64,000 nt of DNA, from NCBI RefSeq assembly GCF_032118995.1, contig NC_092669.1:10291501-10355500 (forward strand), in the 5' to 3' direction. Both the position numbers and the translations under genes were made by a program. The stretch is from Asterias amurensis (taxonomy: Eukaryota > Echinodermata > Asteroidea > Forcipulatida > Asteriidae). The notes beneath the pieces were generated by a model. That model had not been told where the DNA came from and did no database searches. It saw only the letters and a program-made list of their open reading frames with translations. Of the stretch, positions 44,830 through 58,200 are shown piece after piece (within the stretch, counting starts at the first letter, position 1; each line of letters opens with the position of its first letter).

Positions 44830-45177
44830 CATTACAGAATTGGTAAGAAAAATACTTACACTGTCTAATAATGGTGATAGTAGAAAACATCTCTTGAAAT
44901 ATTTGTCTCAAATGTCGTAAAAGATGAGAAATAAATAAAACTGATTTCCTGTTTAAAGTTTATTTCTCAGTGAGCATTTGCTTAATTTTTGTTTTTAAAT
45001 CGATGTCATGCAAAATGTGTAATCGGTTTTACACTATTTTCTCATGACCCAAATGGCCGATCGATCTCAAACTTCAACAAGTTTGTCAGTTTATGTATAT
45101 GGTGGATTGCATAAAGTACTTACACTTTCAGCAAATGTTTTGTGAGCAAAAACCAATTCTGTAATGTCCCTTTAATA
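44830..45177. mobile_element. Family X repeat, copy 1
   Basis: GTAGAAAACATCTCTTGAAAT, TGGCCGATCGATCTCAAACTT and TATATGGTGGATTGCATAAA; ends CTGTAATGTCCCTTTAA. Copy 2 is at 58035-58362. Confidence 0.6.
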
Positions 45178-45477
45178 ACTAAAATACCTGAAGCAATATG
45201 CAGCTGCTTTTTGTGATGTGCAACACAGTCGACTCTTTCTACACGTTTTTTGTTAACTCACGATAAATCTTGCATTATTTTACAGTTTTGATTTAGAATC
45301 AATCAATTTACAAATATGTACAAAGTTTATTCATTGCACTTAATTAATTTCATAATTATATATATTTCAATGGTGTTATTTTGTTAGTGCACAAAGGGGC
45401 GTCTTTGCGGTCCTAACCAAAAACTGGTTAATCACTGGCCAAAGACCGAAACATTTTTTGGTTACAGCCGCACAGCA

Positions 45478-45900
45478 ACCTACGGCCCAATCTCATGGCT
45501 CTGCTTACTAAATTCTGCGCTTACGATCATCATTCTTCACTTACCGACCCCGCGCGCAAGTGAAAAATTTATTTCTGCGCTAGCTGTGTAAGCAAAGAAT
45601 GCCTATTAACATGGAGTAAGCATGCACACAAGCCAAAGGCCAAAGTTCCCTGCCAACCCGTGAAGTACGCTTGAGGTAAGCATGGAATACTCTGCTTTCG
45701 TAAGCGCCTTTTCTTAGGGTAAGTAGAGCCATATCCTTGGGCCCAATTTCATAAAGCTGTTAAGCAGAAAATTTTCCTTGACAAATGTCTTTGCTAAGCA
45801 GTCGGGTACCAGCCACAACAGTGCAAACTATGGACTGGCAACCTGATTCTGCTAAGCAACACTTTTCTGTGTTTAGCAAGTTTTTGTGCCACTAGACTTG
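45478..45900. mobile_element. Family E-type elements, two adjacent
   Basis: 45478-45735 has GGCTCTGCTTACTAAATTC ... AAGTAGAGCCATA; 45740-45900 has GGGCCCAATTTCATAAAGCTG. Confidence 0.5.
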
Positions 45901-46029
45901 ATGAAATCATGAGCATGATCAGTTGGCACGGCAAAGTGATTTCCATTCGTGCTCAAAGTCTAAGGTGATAAGTTTTGCTACTAAAGGGCATCAGCGTTTT
46001 TGAATGATAAGTAAATGTATTCTGTTGAT

Positions 46030-46145
46030 GTCCAGGGCATTGAAGGCGATTGCCTCCACGCCCCCTGGTCAATGACTTGGTGCCCTTGAACAATAGGGTG
46101 CCCTTTACCAAGTTCAAAATGTCTTGGTGCCCTTGCCGTTTTAAA
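46030..46145 (-). repeat. Family T repeat
   Basis: GCGATTGCCTCCACGCCCCC and CTTGGTGCCCTTGCCG. Confidence 0.45.
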
Positions 46146-46149
46146 AACA

Positions 46150-46980
46150 TATACATACGAGCAACCTCGCGACCATGGGCAGCGCGCCGTATCACGCTAT
46201 CTCTGTGTATGTCTCTAACCCCTGGGAGGGAAACTCCGATCCGTGTCTTTGATTGGCTATCATATACGCGCAAAATTTGAAACGCCGTGCGTCTCAAAAA
46301 AGCTCTGTACGCCGAAACGCGTGCGTATAAAGATGTACTTATTCACTTTTTTTGTCACGTAACGCTGAACACCAAGGCAAGTTTATGACTTTTATTACAC
46401 ACAGCGCATCCAGCATGTGCGCGACTAACGCCTAACACAGAACGGATCAACCACAGGACTAATTGTAAAATCCCTTATATTTGGATATTTTCGAGTTACA
46501 CTTCCAGGGGTTATGATCGAGCAAGGCATGCTGGGGAAAAAATGGCGCGGCGAGATCGATCACCCCTGGGAACGAGGTTGGCATACGGGCCTGCTTATGT
46601 GGGATTAAAACAATCAATCGGTTCCAAAATCCGAGGTTTACCTTCCCTTTAATACCCTATTTCACTACCTCGTTCCACCCCTACATGTATCTGTCTAACT
46701 ACAGGATTTCCCATAGAACACACAAATGCTGTAAAATCTACCTACATGTATAAGAAAACCCGTAGATGAACAAAATTGGGCCGTGTCTGAACTCAGCGGC
46801 TATGGCTTGGACTGGATCACCGCATCATCATGCGTTGTGTCCCTAGCAACAGCCGTAGCTGTAGCTGAAGCCATCAATTTGGACACAGCCTTTAGAGTTT
46901 TTTCTTTATATTCTTGTAATTACTAGAGATATGAGTTGGGAAACGTGGCTGAATACATCACATTCAGGGGAATTATGACC
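46150..46980. other. Unassigned DNA
   Basis: CG-richer patches near 46180-46340 and 46530-46580. No exon is supported. Confidence 0.4.
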
Positions 46981-46984
46981 AGGG

Positions 46985-47245
46985 CCAAATTTCATAGCGC
47001 TGCTTAACGGTAAGCAAATTTTCGTGTTTTAAGGTGCAAGCGTATTTCACAGGTAAGCAGAAAAATTAGGCGGCCATATCGCGCATTTACCATGGATTTG
47101 CATTGTGATGTCATCTATTTTTGTGCGGTAAGCACTGGAAGGTTGCATGCCTTTTCGTGTGCTTAAGGTCAGCAGTGCTATGAAATGGAAATCACACAGT
47201 AAGCACAAAATCAGCCGCTAAGCAGCGTTGTGAAATTGGGCCCTG
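46985..47245. mobile_element. Family E2 MITE, copy 1
   Basis: GGGCCAAATTTCATAGCGCT at left and CGTTGTGAAATTGGGCCC at right; interior AGCAGAAAAATTAGGCGGCC. Copy 2 at 52343-52628. Confidence 0.65.
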
Positions 47246-47342
47246 GTGAAGTGGGGACACACTGCAGGTCCCAACACCTGTGAATGCAGAGAGCCTCAGA
47301 CCATGGATCTCATCTCTGCCCCCACTTCCGTCACCAACTACT

Positions 47343-47592
47343 ACTGGGCCCAATTTCATGGCTCTGCCTACCGTAAGCACAGAATCGGCGCTTACGGAAG
47401 CAGGGAATTCTGTGCTTACAGCAAGCGTATTTCATGGGTTAGCTGGGAATTTTGGCTTGTGCCGAGCGTTCTCCACGTTACAAGGCATTTTACGCTTACA
47501 CAGCTAGCGCAGAAATTTCGGCGCTTGCTATAAGCGGCGAATGGTGATTGTAAGCGCAGAATTCGGCGGTAAGCAGAGCCATGAAATTGGCC
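47343..47592. mobile_element. Family E3 MITE
   Basis: GGGCCCAATTTCATGGCTCT / complement. The interior repeats GCGCTTACGG and GTAAGCGCAGAATTC. Confidence 0.65.
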
Positions 47593-48099
47593 TGGCTAGC
47601 AATAGCAGAGACATAAGAATAAGACGAAGAGGTTAGGGTACAAAAGCACTCTGCTTAACCTTACACCTAAATGTTGTCATTTATCTGCTGATTACTATTG
47701 TATCACTGTGCACAAAATATATTTCATATCTCATGCTACTGTATTACTTGGGTAATTTCAAAAAATTATGCGCATTATTGTAATGAAACGCAGCATTGAA
47801 AGAAATGTTACTGAATGAATGAAGAAGGGGAATTACTGGTATGTGCTTTTTTCAACAGTGCAAAGTTTGTTTGGAATTCGTTAAAGGCAGTAAATAATGA
47901 ATGTTTATTGTATAAGTGCTACGTGGGCATAGGCATGAATAGTGTCTTTGTCTTTCATTTCATAACTTCAGGTTCTGAAGCCAAGGACTCACAGAAAAGT
48001 GGACTTAATCAATGTGGAGCCAATAATCCATTGAGAGAAGACAAGGTTTATGAAGTTGGGCCCTGCTACGTGTGTGTACCTTTATAGAAGTGTGTATCA

Positions 48100-48840
48100 A
48101 CTGACATTCGATAGTTAACCCTCCTAATTTTTGCTAGTATCTTAAAAATATTTAACCCTCCTACTTGTCGTCCATAAGTTGACAAACCATTCAGACGTAT
48201 TCAGCTTTACTATTTTGATTGGGTATAGCAGAAACTGTGCACAAAATCTTCTGTGTATATGTAGTTTGTAGATGCACTCATCACATGATACCAATGTGCG
48301 GGCTGACATAGTGCATTTATCCTTCAAAACCAGTCCCTGATATTGAATGGTCAGACAGTAGGAGGGTTGACCATGTAATGAGTAGGTGCACTCATCACAT
48401 AATTCCAACGTGTGGGCTGGCATACATGTAGTGCATCTATCAGTCAAAACTAATGGCTGATATTGAATGGTCAGACAGTAGGAGGGTTGACTGTGTACTT
48501 TGTAGATGCATCCAACACATGATATCACAATGCAGGCTGGTAAAGTACATATTCAATTAAAAACCATGGATGGTATTGAATGGTCAGATAGTAGGAGGGT
48601 AGACTGTGTACTTTGTAGATACATCCAACACATGATATCACAATGCAGGCTGGTAAAGTACATAATCAACTAAAAACCATGGATGGTATTGAATGGTCAG
48701 ATAGTAGGAGGGTTGACTGTCTACTCTTCATAATACGCATTCACCACACTGTATCACATTGTAGGCTAGCATGTACATGTAGTGCATCTATCCTTCAAAA
48801 CCACTCAACAGCCAGGTACTGTAGTAGGAGGGTGCACTAA
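48100..48840 (-). repeat. Family S satellite-like repeats, inverted relative to TAF11 intron
   Basis: Five copies of CAGACAGTAGGAGGGTTGAC with TGCATCCAACACATGATATC and AATGCAGGCTGGTAAAGTAC; spacing about 115-120 bp. Confidence 0.8.
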
Positions 48841-49121
48841 TGCATTAGTAACAATTACAACTCGCATTTTGTCATATACTGACACATAATGAGTAACGTT
48901 TGACTTGAGAAGTTCAAACATGGAAAACGTTCTATAAATGTTCACCAACAGTTTTCATAAAAAACAACAACATTGGGTGATGACATCACATGCAGTACAC
49001 ATTTGTAAACAATCTTTTAGAAATGTACCGTCATACATCACTGGAGTATCAAATGCACAACAAACAAGTCTAGGTTGCTATGGTGACGGGTGATTGACAG
49101 GTGCGCTGGCGTCGGAGGTCC

Positions 49122-49221
49122 TCAGTCTGTGGTTGATCCGTTTTCGGGAAGTCTTTTCTCGTACATGCAGAGGGCTTGGTGGACAAACTCGTACTGTTCG
49201 TTTGTCTGGATCATTCCTCCC
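49122..49221 (-). CDS. PTPRR: PTPRR-like terminal exon, Q-loop
   Basis: 100 bp after TTTTTAG; GGMIQTNEQYEFVHQALC then stop TGA at 49122-49124. Confidence 0.95.
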
Positions 49222-52200
49222 CTAAAAAGACGAAATTAAACAAGGAGGATGGTAAATAGAATAAACATGTGCTTTGTTCTTGTGTCCAATGATATAGCTT
49301 AAATAATGTCAGAATAATACGCAGTTCTTATATGGGCTTTGTCTCACCCCTAGGCGTGTCTCAAAGCGCTCAGTATTTTATTTTTAACAAACAAGGGAAA
49401 CTGTCTGGGTAATTTTTTAACATAATTTTGGTTGAACAAAGAAAAATTTCCCAGAGCGGGATTTGAAGCATCAACTTCCGCTGGGACTCGAACCCACACT
49501 CTGCTGATCAGAAACACCAGAGTTTGAAACTGGTGCTCTTAACCCCTACGCCATGACACGCCAAGATCCAGAAATGGAGAAGAAGAAAAACGGCTAACCT
49601 GTCTTGTCTCATTTGGCAGACGATTCCTAAGACATCGACCATCTTTTCCTCTTCAAGTTGTCTCATGCCGACACTGATGCCTATGTAACATCCCGTCCTA
49701 CCAAGACCAGCACTAAGATAAAACACAAAATAATACATTTATTATTGTGTGTAAAAATGCCACAATAGTGTGACCTTTTATACTGCAAAGTGCTATAAAC
49801 GTACGCCCTCTTTGACTCCCATAAATGGCCGACCGTCTTAGTCGTTGATGTAAAAGAAAAACCGCGCAATTTCGAGGCATGGTTGTGTGGATCATTGTAT
49901 TCTACTTTTACAACATCTTTTACAACGGTTACACACACTTTTCAAAGACCAACTCGACCGATCCAAGGCAACGTGTTCCTTTAACCCCCTCTCTGTCAGC
50001 GTACAGTTTGTACGCTTGTCAAAATGTTGATCATTGAAAACAGACATTAGTTCTGAAAAGAACTGTCCAGCTTATTAACTACTCCCCTGGCGCAAGGCAT
50101 GAAGTTGTCCAGGACTACTACTCTTGCTTCGTGGATCAAGGAGAATTCTCGTTACTAACTTCAGTACCATGGAGTGGACATCCTAACTACAACCTAACTA
50201 CTACCTGGGCAGAAGGTATGAGATCGGCTGGTCCTACTCACCTACAGTGGACGACTACAGGGCCTTTAGGAAGGCTATTATATCAGCTCTGGATATCTGA
50301 ACCTCTTTGATCATCTCCAGTAATGTCAGTGGATTCTGGGACATCCTAACTACACCCTAACTACTACCTGGCCAGAAGGTATGAGATCGGCCGGTCTTAC
50401 TCACCTACAGTGGACGACTACAGGGCCTTTAGGAAGGCTATTATATCAGCTCTGGATATCTGAACCTCTTTGATCATCTCCAGTAATGTCAGTGGATTCT
50501 GGGACATCCTAACTACACCCTAACTACCACCTGGGCAGAAAGTATGAGATCGGCTGGTCCTACTCACCTACAGTGGATGACTACAGGGCCTTTAGGAAGG
50601 CTATTATCTGCTCTGGATATCTGAACCTCTTCGATCTCTAGTAAAAAATGTCAATGGATTCTGGGACATCCTAACTACACCCTAACTACCACCTGGGCGG
50701 AAGGTATGAGATCGGCCGGTCCTACTCACCTACAGTGGACGACTACAGGGCCTTTAGGAAGGCTATTATCTGCTCTGGATATCTGAACCTCTTTGATCAT
50801 CTCCAGTAATGTCAGTGGATTCTGGGACATCCTAACTACACCCTAACTACTACCTGGCCAGAAGGTATGAGATCGGCTGGTCCTACTCACCTACAGTGGA
50901 CGACTACAGGGCCTTTAGGAAGGCTATTATCTGCTCTGGATATCTGAACCTCTTTGATCATCTCCAGTAATGTCAGTGGATTCTGGGACAACCTAACTAC
51001 ACCCTAACTACTACCTGGCCAGAAGGTATGAGATCGGCCGGTCTTACTCACCTACAGTGGACGACTACAGGGCCTTTAGGAAGGCTATTATATCAGCTCT
51101 GGATATCTGAACCTCTTTGATCATCTCCAGTAGTGTCAGTGGATTCTGGGACATCCTAACTACACCCTAACTACCACCTGGGCAGAAGGTATGAGATCGG
51201 CTGGTCCTACTCACCTACAGTGGACGACTACAGGGCCTTTAGGAAGGCTATTATCTGCTCTGGATATCTGAACCTCTTCGATCTCTAGTAAAAAATGTCA
51301 ATGGATTCTGGGACATCCTAACTACACCCTAACTACCACCTGGGCGGAAGGTATGAGATCGGCCGGTCCTACTCAACTACAGTGGACGACTACAGGGCCT
51401 TTAGGAAGGCTATTATCTGCTCTGGATATCTGAACCTCTTTGATCATCTCCAGTAATGTCAGTGGATTCTGGGACATCCTAACTACACCCTAACTACCAC
51501 CTGGGCAGAAGGTATGAGATCGGCTGGTCCTACTCACCTACAGTGGACGACTACAGGGCCTTTAGGAAGGCTATTATCTGCTCTGGATATCTGAACCTCT
51601 TCGATCTCTAGTAAAAAATGTCAATGGATTCTGGGACATCCTAACTACACCCTAACTACCACCTGGGCGGAAGGTATGAGATCAGCTGGTCCTACTCACC
51701 TACAGTGGACGACTACAGGGCCTTTAGGAAGGCTATTATCTGCTCTGGATATCTGAACCTCTTTGATCATCTCCAGTAATGTCAATGGATTCTCTGGTGC
51801 CTTATTATCTGGCCAGGATGTATACCAGTAATGAAGCATCTGTCGACTCTCCTCTAAGTACTGTGTCAAAAGACAATAATAATAATATTAATAAAAAATA
51901 CAACATTTATTAGGCCCTCATCATGGTTGTTTCCAAGTGCATATTTGTCTGAAAGGTATGTTTGGTTTATGAGACATGTTCCGTTTACATAGCGGTGCTG
52001 TGTTGCAATATGCTGCCAATCAAACCAGAAACACCGGGGCGAACCACTTCTCTTTTCTGGTTCTGGTTCTGGTGAATTACTGCACAATCTCCACATGTCG
52101 GGATGTACACGTGCAGGTGACTGAGCAGCAATGATAAGTGCACTTGGTTCTTTTACTTGCGTAACACAACACACAGGACCAACGGCTTTATGTCCCATCC

Positions 52201-55200
52201 AAAGGACAAAGCAATGGTTAAGGACAAAGGTGCAACGACTGGCACTCGAACCCACACTCTGCTCATCAGAATCACCAGAGTTTGAATCCTGTGCTTTTAA
52301 ACTCTAGGCCATGACATGCCATGTAGACTTTAGGCAAATATATGGGCCCAATTTCATAGCGCTGCTTAACGGTAAGCAAATTTGCGTGCCTACTGTAGCA
52401 GCAAAATTTGCTTAAGCCTTAGCGTATTTCACAGGTTAGCAGAAAAATTGGGCGGCCATATTCCATGTTTACCGTGGATTTGCATTGTGACGCCATTTAT
52501 TTTCGTGCGGTAAGCACCGGAAGGTTAGCATGCCTTTTCGCGTGCTAACTGTTAGCAGCGCTATGAAATGGAAATCGGACAGTAAGTACAAAATCGGCCG
52601 CTAAGCAGCGCTACGAAATTGGGCCCTGGCGTAATTCCCGAGCCTACGTTCAGGTAACCCTGCACTCACCTTTAAGTTTAATATCCTAAGTATGTAATCA
52701 TCATTCCGATTGACCTCTAAAACGTTGACCTCAATGTCTCCATATATGCCTTGCTGCGGCGGCCAATACTTGTCACATTTATTCTAATAAAGAGGGATAC
52801 AAAATAAGTTATCAATAATTTTTCATTATTATTTTAATTTATCATTATTTTGACGTACTTTGACCCTTTCAACTTCTGCTGCTGGTAATTTTGTTCTATA
52901 TATACCAATAAATAAAATAAAAAATAAATAAATAAAAAAGTAATTATGACATTCGAATTTGGGTACCTTTTCAAAATGTCCATAGTTTTACATTAAACTT
53001 ACAGGGTTCGAAGATAACGATAGTGGAAAGCTTCCCTTCAAATATTACTTACTGAGGTGCTGTAGTTTTTGAGAAATGAGTAAAACAATGTCATGAAAAT
53101 CAGTTGTAAATGATTAAAATAATTTTCGTCTCATGAGACAAAAATTATTTTCATGACAGTTTGACTCATTTCCCAAAAACTACAGCACCTCAGCACATAA
53201 TATTTTCAGGGGAGCTTTCTACCGTCATGATCTTCAAACTGTGTAAGTTTAATGTAAATCTGTGGACATTGTGTTTTTTGTCCTACAAAAGTTACATAGA
53301 CCCTTCAAAAGCAATTGAATTGCTTTAAAAAATAAACAACTTTGAGAGAGCGCCTTAACAAATTATAAAAGAAGAAACAAACAAATTGAATGTTGGTCTT
53401 CAATGTTCTTACCTTATTTCTCTCTTTAAGTTTTGTTACCATGACGATAATGGGTGCCTCTGAAAACCATGCCATCCTCCAGAAGTCTGCGAAGGTGTGT
53501 ACCATCGGTCCTTGCGTTGCTATGAAGGCCATTGGCTCTCTGTCGTATCCCTGGAAACAGCATCAATACAATTCAAATTAATATAAACATCATGTTGAAG
53601 GCACTGGACACTAATGGTATTTACTCAGAATAATTGTCAGCATAAAAACAGGTAAGATTTGTCCAAAGCCATCCCCATTTCACGGTAGTTGAAGAAGGGC
53701 TATAAAATTGCTTGCCTACCAACCGATTCAATGGGAGACTTAAAGGCACTGGTAATTAGCAATGAGCTGTTGAAAATATAAACCATTGTCAGCAATGCCT
53801 TCCCTTTTGAGGTAACTAGTTTTTGAGAAAGAAATAATTTCTAATTCAAATATTAAAGGCTTCAGGCCTAAAAACCTTTCAAAAAATAATTTAGTAGATT
53901 GCTTTCAGTTGTGCATCTTAATTATAATAATAATGATGTTTTATAAAGTGAACAAATCCATAAAGTGCTCACGGCGCTAGCTAAAAAAATCAACAAAATA
54001 CTAAAATAATTGAAATAACAATAACCAAAATTTAAATGTAAGCCTAAGCTAAGAAGAAATCCAGAAGACAATACACTGTACATAATGATAAAGAAATACA
54101 AAATACAACATCTACGAAAACATTGAAGGGTAAAAACAAAGAATTTACTCAAATACTTAGTTTAAAAGATAAGTCTATTCTAGTAAAATATATCAGAAGT
54201 TAAAAATATTTGTTTTTTACAACCATCGGAAATAGCAAGTGTGACGACAAACAAATAGATAGAAAAGAGTAAAGGAACAGTTCAAAACCACTGGCATAAC
54301 CAAGGTGGGCCTGGGCTTTGCGCCCCATGAAAGAAATTGAAATGGTGCTCACAAAAAATATTAAGAAAAGGAAGAGAGATAAACAAGGAAAAAATGCATT
54401 TTTCTACAAACAAAATGTAGTGAATGATCGTGATCGTGGTACGCGCTGTCTTCATTATCACGCACTATGCATGAACAGCAGCTGTCAACCGCATAGCGCG
54501 CAGAATAACAAAGATATTCCCATGTCATGGGGTGGTCATGGTTGGTCCCACCATTTGTGTGTCATTTCATTTCATTTCATTTCAAAATGGTTAATAAAAA
54601 AAGAACTTGAATCACAGCCAAAAGCTGAGTCACTCATGGTTTACAATTAAAACAGCAACTTAGAAGAAAGAGCATTAATGTCAATTAAAAACAAACATTT
54701 ACATTGAAATTAGAAAAAGATAAATGTACAATATAAAGCTGATGAAATAGCAAAATTTGTACTGATATTATACAACTGGCAAGGTTAACGCTGCAGGTTA
54801 AGGCTGTGACATTCGCAGCGAAGCGACTGCCACACGGACATTAAAAGAAATTTGGCTCCTCATAATGAAGTATGAGTTTTTTAAATTAGATTATCATGGT
54901 ACTCACCCTAATATAATTAGCATTAATGTAGTCTGATATTGTATCATGGGGTATTGATGGTAGAACTACTCTGGTAGATGGATTTGGCAATATTTTAGGA
55001 TAGCGGTTCTTAGCGGCTGAGCCTGGGACCTCAATGCTATCCGTGTGGTTATCTGGAATGTCCTGTTGGTAAAAAAAAGGTATCAAGAACAGATAATTAG
55101 CACATTTGGGTTCTCGATAAGTTTTGTTGGTTTTGACTAGCCAAGTTTTGTTTGGTTTTCTGCTGACTGTAGTGTATTTCTATGACTATGAGAGATATTT

Positions 55201-58200
55201 GCTGCAAGGTGCACAGTTCCCCAGATGCACTAAAGACATGCCCTATGCGCTATGCTTAGACTGGCTTATTTAATGTCGTATTAACAAACTTGTGGTTTGA
55301 GCGATCTGAAAGGTTTGGCAGTCATTAAAAAATACAGGCCTTAAGTGCTAGATTGCCTCCATGTTCGCTCGGCCTCAGTGGCCAGTCAGTCTATACAGGA
55401 CCGCTTGGATGGGCTAATCGCTTGCACAGATTCTTGTTCAGGAAGTACGTCATCCGTATAGTGCTTAGAAATTATGGTGCAGTGCGAGTATGATGCATGA
55501 TGGGACTGCGCATTATTAAACCAATGACAGTGCCTTACGTTTGCCCAACTCAGTGCCTTTGGTTAGAGCAAGGCGCTGGGGACGAGCGAAGCCTCCATGC
55601 TCCCTGTACAAATTTACACTTTCTTCATAGGGTGCCCTTTACCAAGGAAAAAATGCCTTGGTGCCCTTGCCCTTTCAATGCAAACAAACCTGGACATTGA
55701 AATCTGTTATTGTTTAAAGCCATTGGACCCTTTCGGTAAACAGTATTGTCCAAGGCCCACACTTCGTATATCACAACTTATATATAAAATAACCAACCTG
55801 TGAAAATTTAGGCTCAATCGGTCATCGGAGTCGGGAGAAAATAACGGGAAAACCCACTCTTGTTTACGCACGTTTCGCCGTGTCATGACATGTGTTTAAA
55901 ATAAATCTGTAATTCTCGCTATCGAGACTTGATATTGTTTTAATGTTTTTTCAAAAAGTAAAGCATTTCATGAAATAATATTTCAAGAGAAGTCTTTCAC
56001 CATTACCTTCTGTAAACCCTGTTATTTGTAAATCTGTGAACTTTTATTTTTTTTTTCTGTTCCGAAAGTGTCCAATGGCTTTAACGAGGAAGGGAAATTA
56101 CCAATTCAATTTAGTGATGTTCTCATTTTCCAATAGATGGAAATTACAAGTCTCTAAAATCCATACCTACCAAGTCTCACGCATTAGGCATGAGACTCAC
56201 GCATTTGGTCTCTGTCTCACGCTCACACGCACAGCAACCATTTTCGACGCATTGGGGCCAGACCGGGAAAAAAAACAAAAAAACTAACGACATGCATTGC
56301 CAAATCGAGCTCGTGTGTACAAAAAACGCAATCTACACTGTTTGCACAATCTTCAGATTGCACGTAGTTTATCAGAGTCATAATTTTTTGTACAAACTTT
56401 GTACAAACAGAGCGCAAATTTGCAGATTGCGCACGCTTTAGCCTGATTCGTTTAGCAAATTCGTTAAATGCGCTCCACTAGCGAAGACACAACAGGCAGA
56501 AGAAGTGAGCGGAGGATTTTGGACATTTTTAGTCGATTTTTTTTTAGTTTGGAAGGAAATTAATCTGACACAATCGTACCTCCACATTAACCATCAACAT
56601 CTCCTGTGTACCTCATGTGAGTTTTAATTATTCTGAAGAGGTTTTTGATGCATTTTGGAACACTTTTTTGTCCACAATTAAATTTCTGATTTTTTTTTTA
56701 TTAAAAAAAAAAAAAAAAAAAAGTTGGGCGGCGATTTCGAGGGGGGGGGGGAGCTTTGAAAAAACTCACGCATAGCTCTGGACTTGGCATCTCTGAAAAT
56801 CACGTTAACACTAAATAAGAAAACAAAGTAGGGACTGAAATTGCAAATTTCGCGTGATTTTAGTATTTTACACCAACAAGATTAAATCCATAACCTTACA
56901 ATTTACAACAAAAAAAAAGGTAATAACATTGAACATTGTTGGGAAAAATCAAATCAGAGTCTGGTATTAAAAAAAGATACAAGTTCATCATTAATATTTA
57001 TTTAGTTTATACTCCCCCTATCGAAACAAATGCAAAGCATTTAAAAGGTTGATAAAAAAAGGTGGCATAACCTTTTTAATACCGTTTAGTCTATGTGCAG
57101 TTAGTGGAAACATTAATAGTGGAAACATTAATAGAGTTGCAAAAAGTCCTGCCATTAACTCAATCTATGCACATGACTGATTGATGAATGTCACTCGAGT
57201 GGAACCATGTGGCTAATCAATGCATTTATAACACTCCATAAATAAAAGACGACACGCTAAACAAACAACTTATCCATTGATCATTCCTGTTATACTGGCT
57301 CGCTGCGCTCATTTGTTTCAGTTTCACTTAAAGCCACTGGTCACATGGAACAGAAAAAGAAAAAAAAATTCACAGATTTACAAATAATTTACAGGGTTTA
57401 CAGAAGGTAATGGTAAACTTCTCTTGAAATATTAGTCCATGAAATGCTTTACTTTTTGAGAAAACGGTAAAACAATATAAATTCTCGTTAACGAGAATTA
57501 CGGATTTGTTATAAACACATGTCATGACACGGCGAAACGCGCGAAAACAGGAGTAAGTTTTCCCGTTATTTTCTCCCGACTCCGATGTCTGATTGAGCCT
57601 AGATTTCCACAGGTTTGTTATTTGATATAGAAGTTGTGATACACGAAGTGTGGGCCTTGGACAATACTGTTTACCGAAAGGGTCCAATGGCTTTAAAGCC
57701 ACTGGTCACATGGAACAGAAAAAGAAAAAAAAGTTCACAGATTTACAAATAACTTTCAGGGTTTACAGAAGGTAATGGTGAAAGACTTCTCTTGAAATAT
57801 TATTCCATGAAATGCTTTACTTTTTGAGAAAACATTCTTAAACACATGTCATGACACGGCGAAACGTGCGGAAACAAGGGTGGGTTTTCCCGTTATTTTC
57901 TCCCGACTCCGATGACTGATTGAGCCAAAATTTTCTCTGGTTTGTTATTTTATATATAAGTTGTGATACACGAAGTATGGGCCTTGGACAATACTGTTTA
58001 CCGAAAGTGTCCAATGGCTTTAAATTTTGGAGACATTGTACTTAAATGAACATTACAGAAGAAAAAAACTTGTCTAAGATCACATATTTACATCAAACTA
58101 CGGTCTATTAATGATGATACAGGTAGTGGAAAACATCCCTTGAAATATTTATGTCTGAAATGTCATATTTGATGAGAAATTAATCATTGTTTTTAAATTG

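Noticed and set aside
49470-49560. Apparent tRNA gene with A and B boxes
   Set aside because: The acceptor stem does not pair and the same head occurs at several SINEs with bodies; treated as a SINE head. The same applies at 2610, 13360, 14480 and 52280.
50180-51700. Array read as a CRISPR or as functional mutually exclusive exons
   Set aside because: Units contain no spacers, and copies after the first lack the WPD half and a credible acceptor; six of ten are frameshifted and one lost its donor.
53305-53532. ATG-led frame starting at MAFIATQGP taken as a separate short gene
   Set aside because: It is an internal phosphatase exon with AG and GT borders; the downstream part of the frame is intron.
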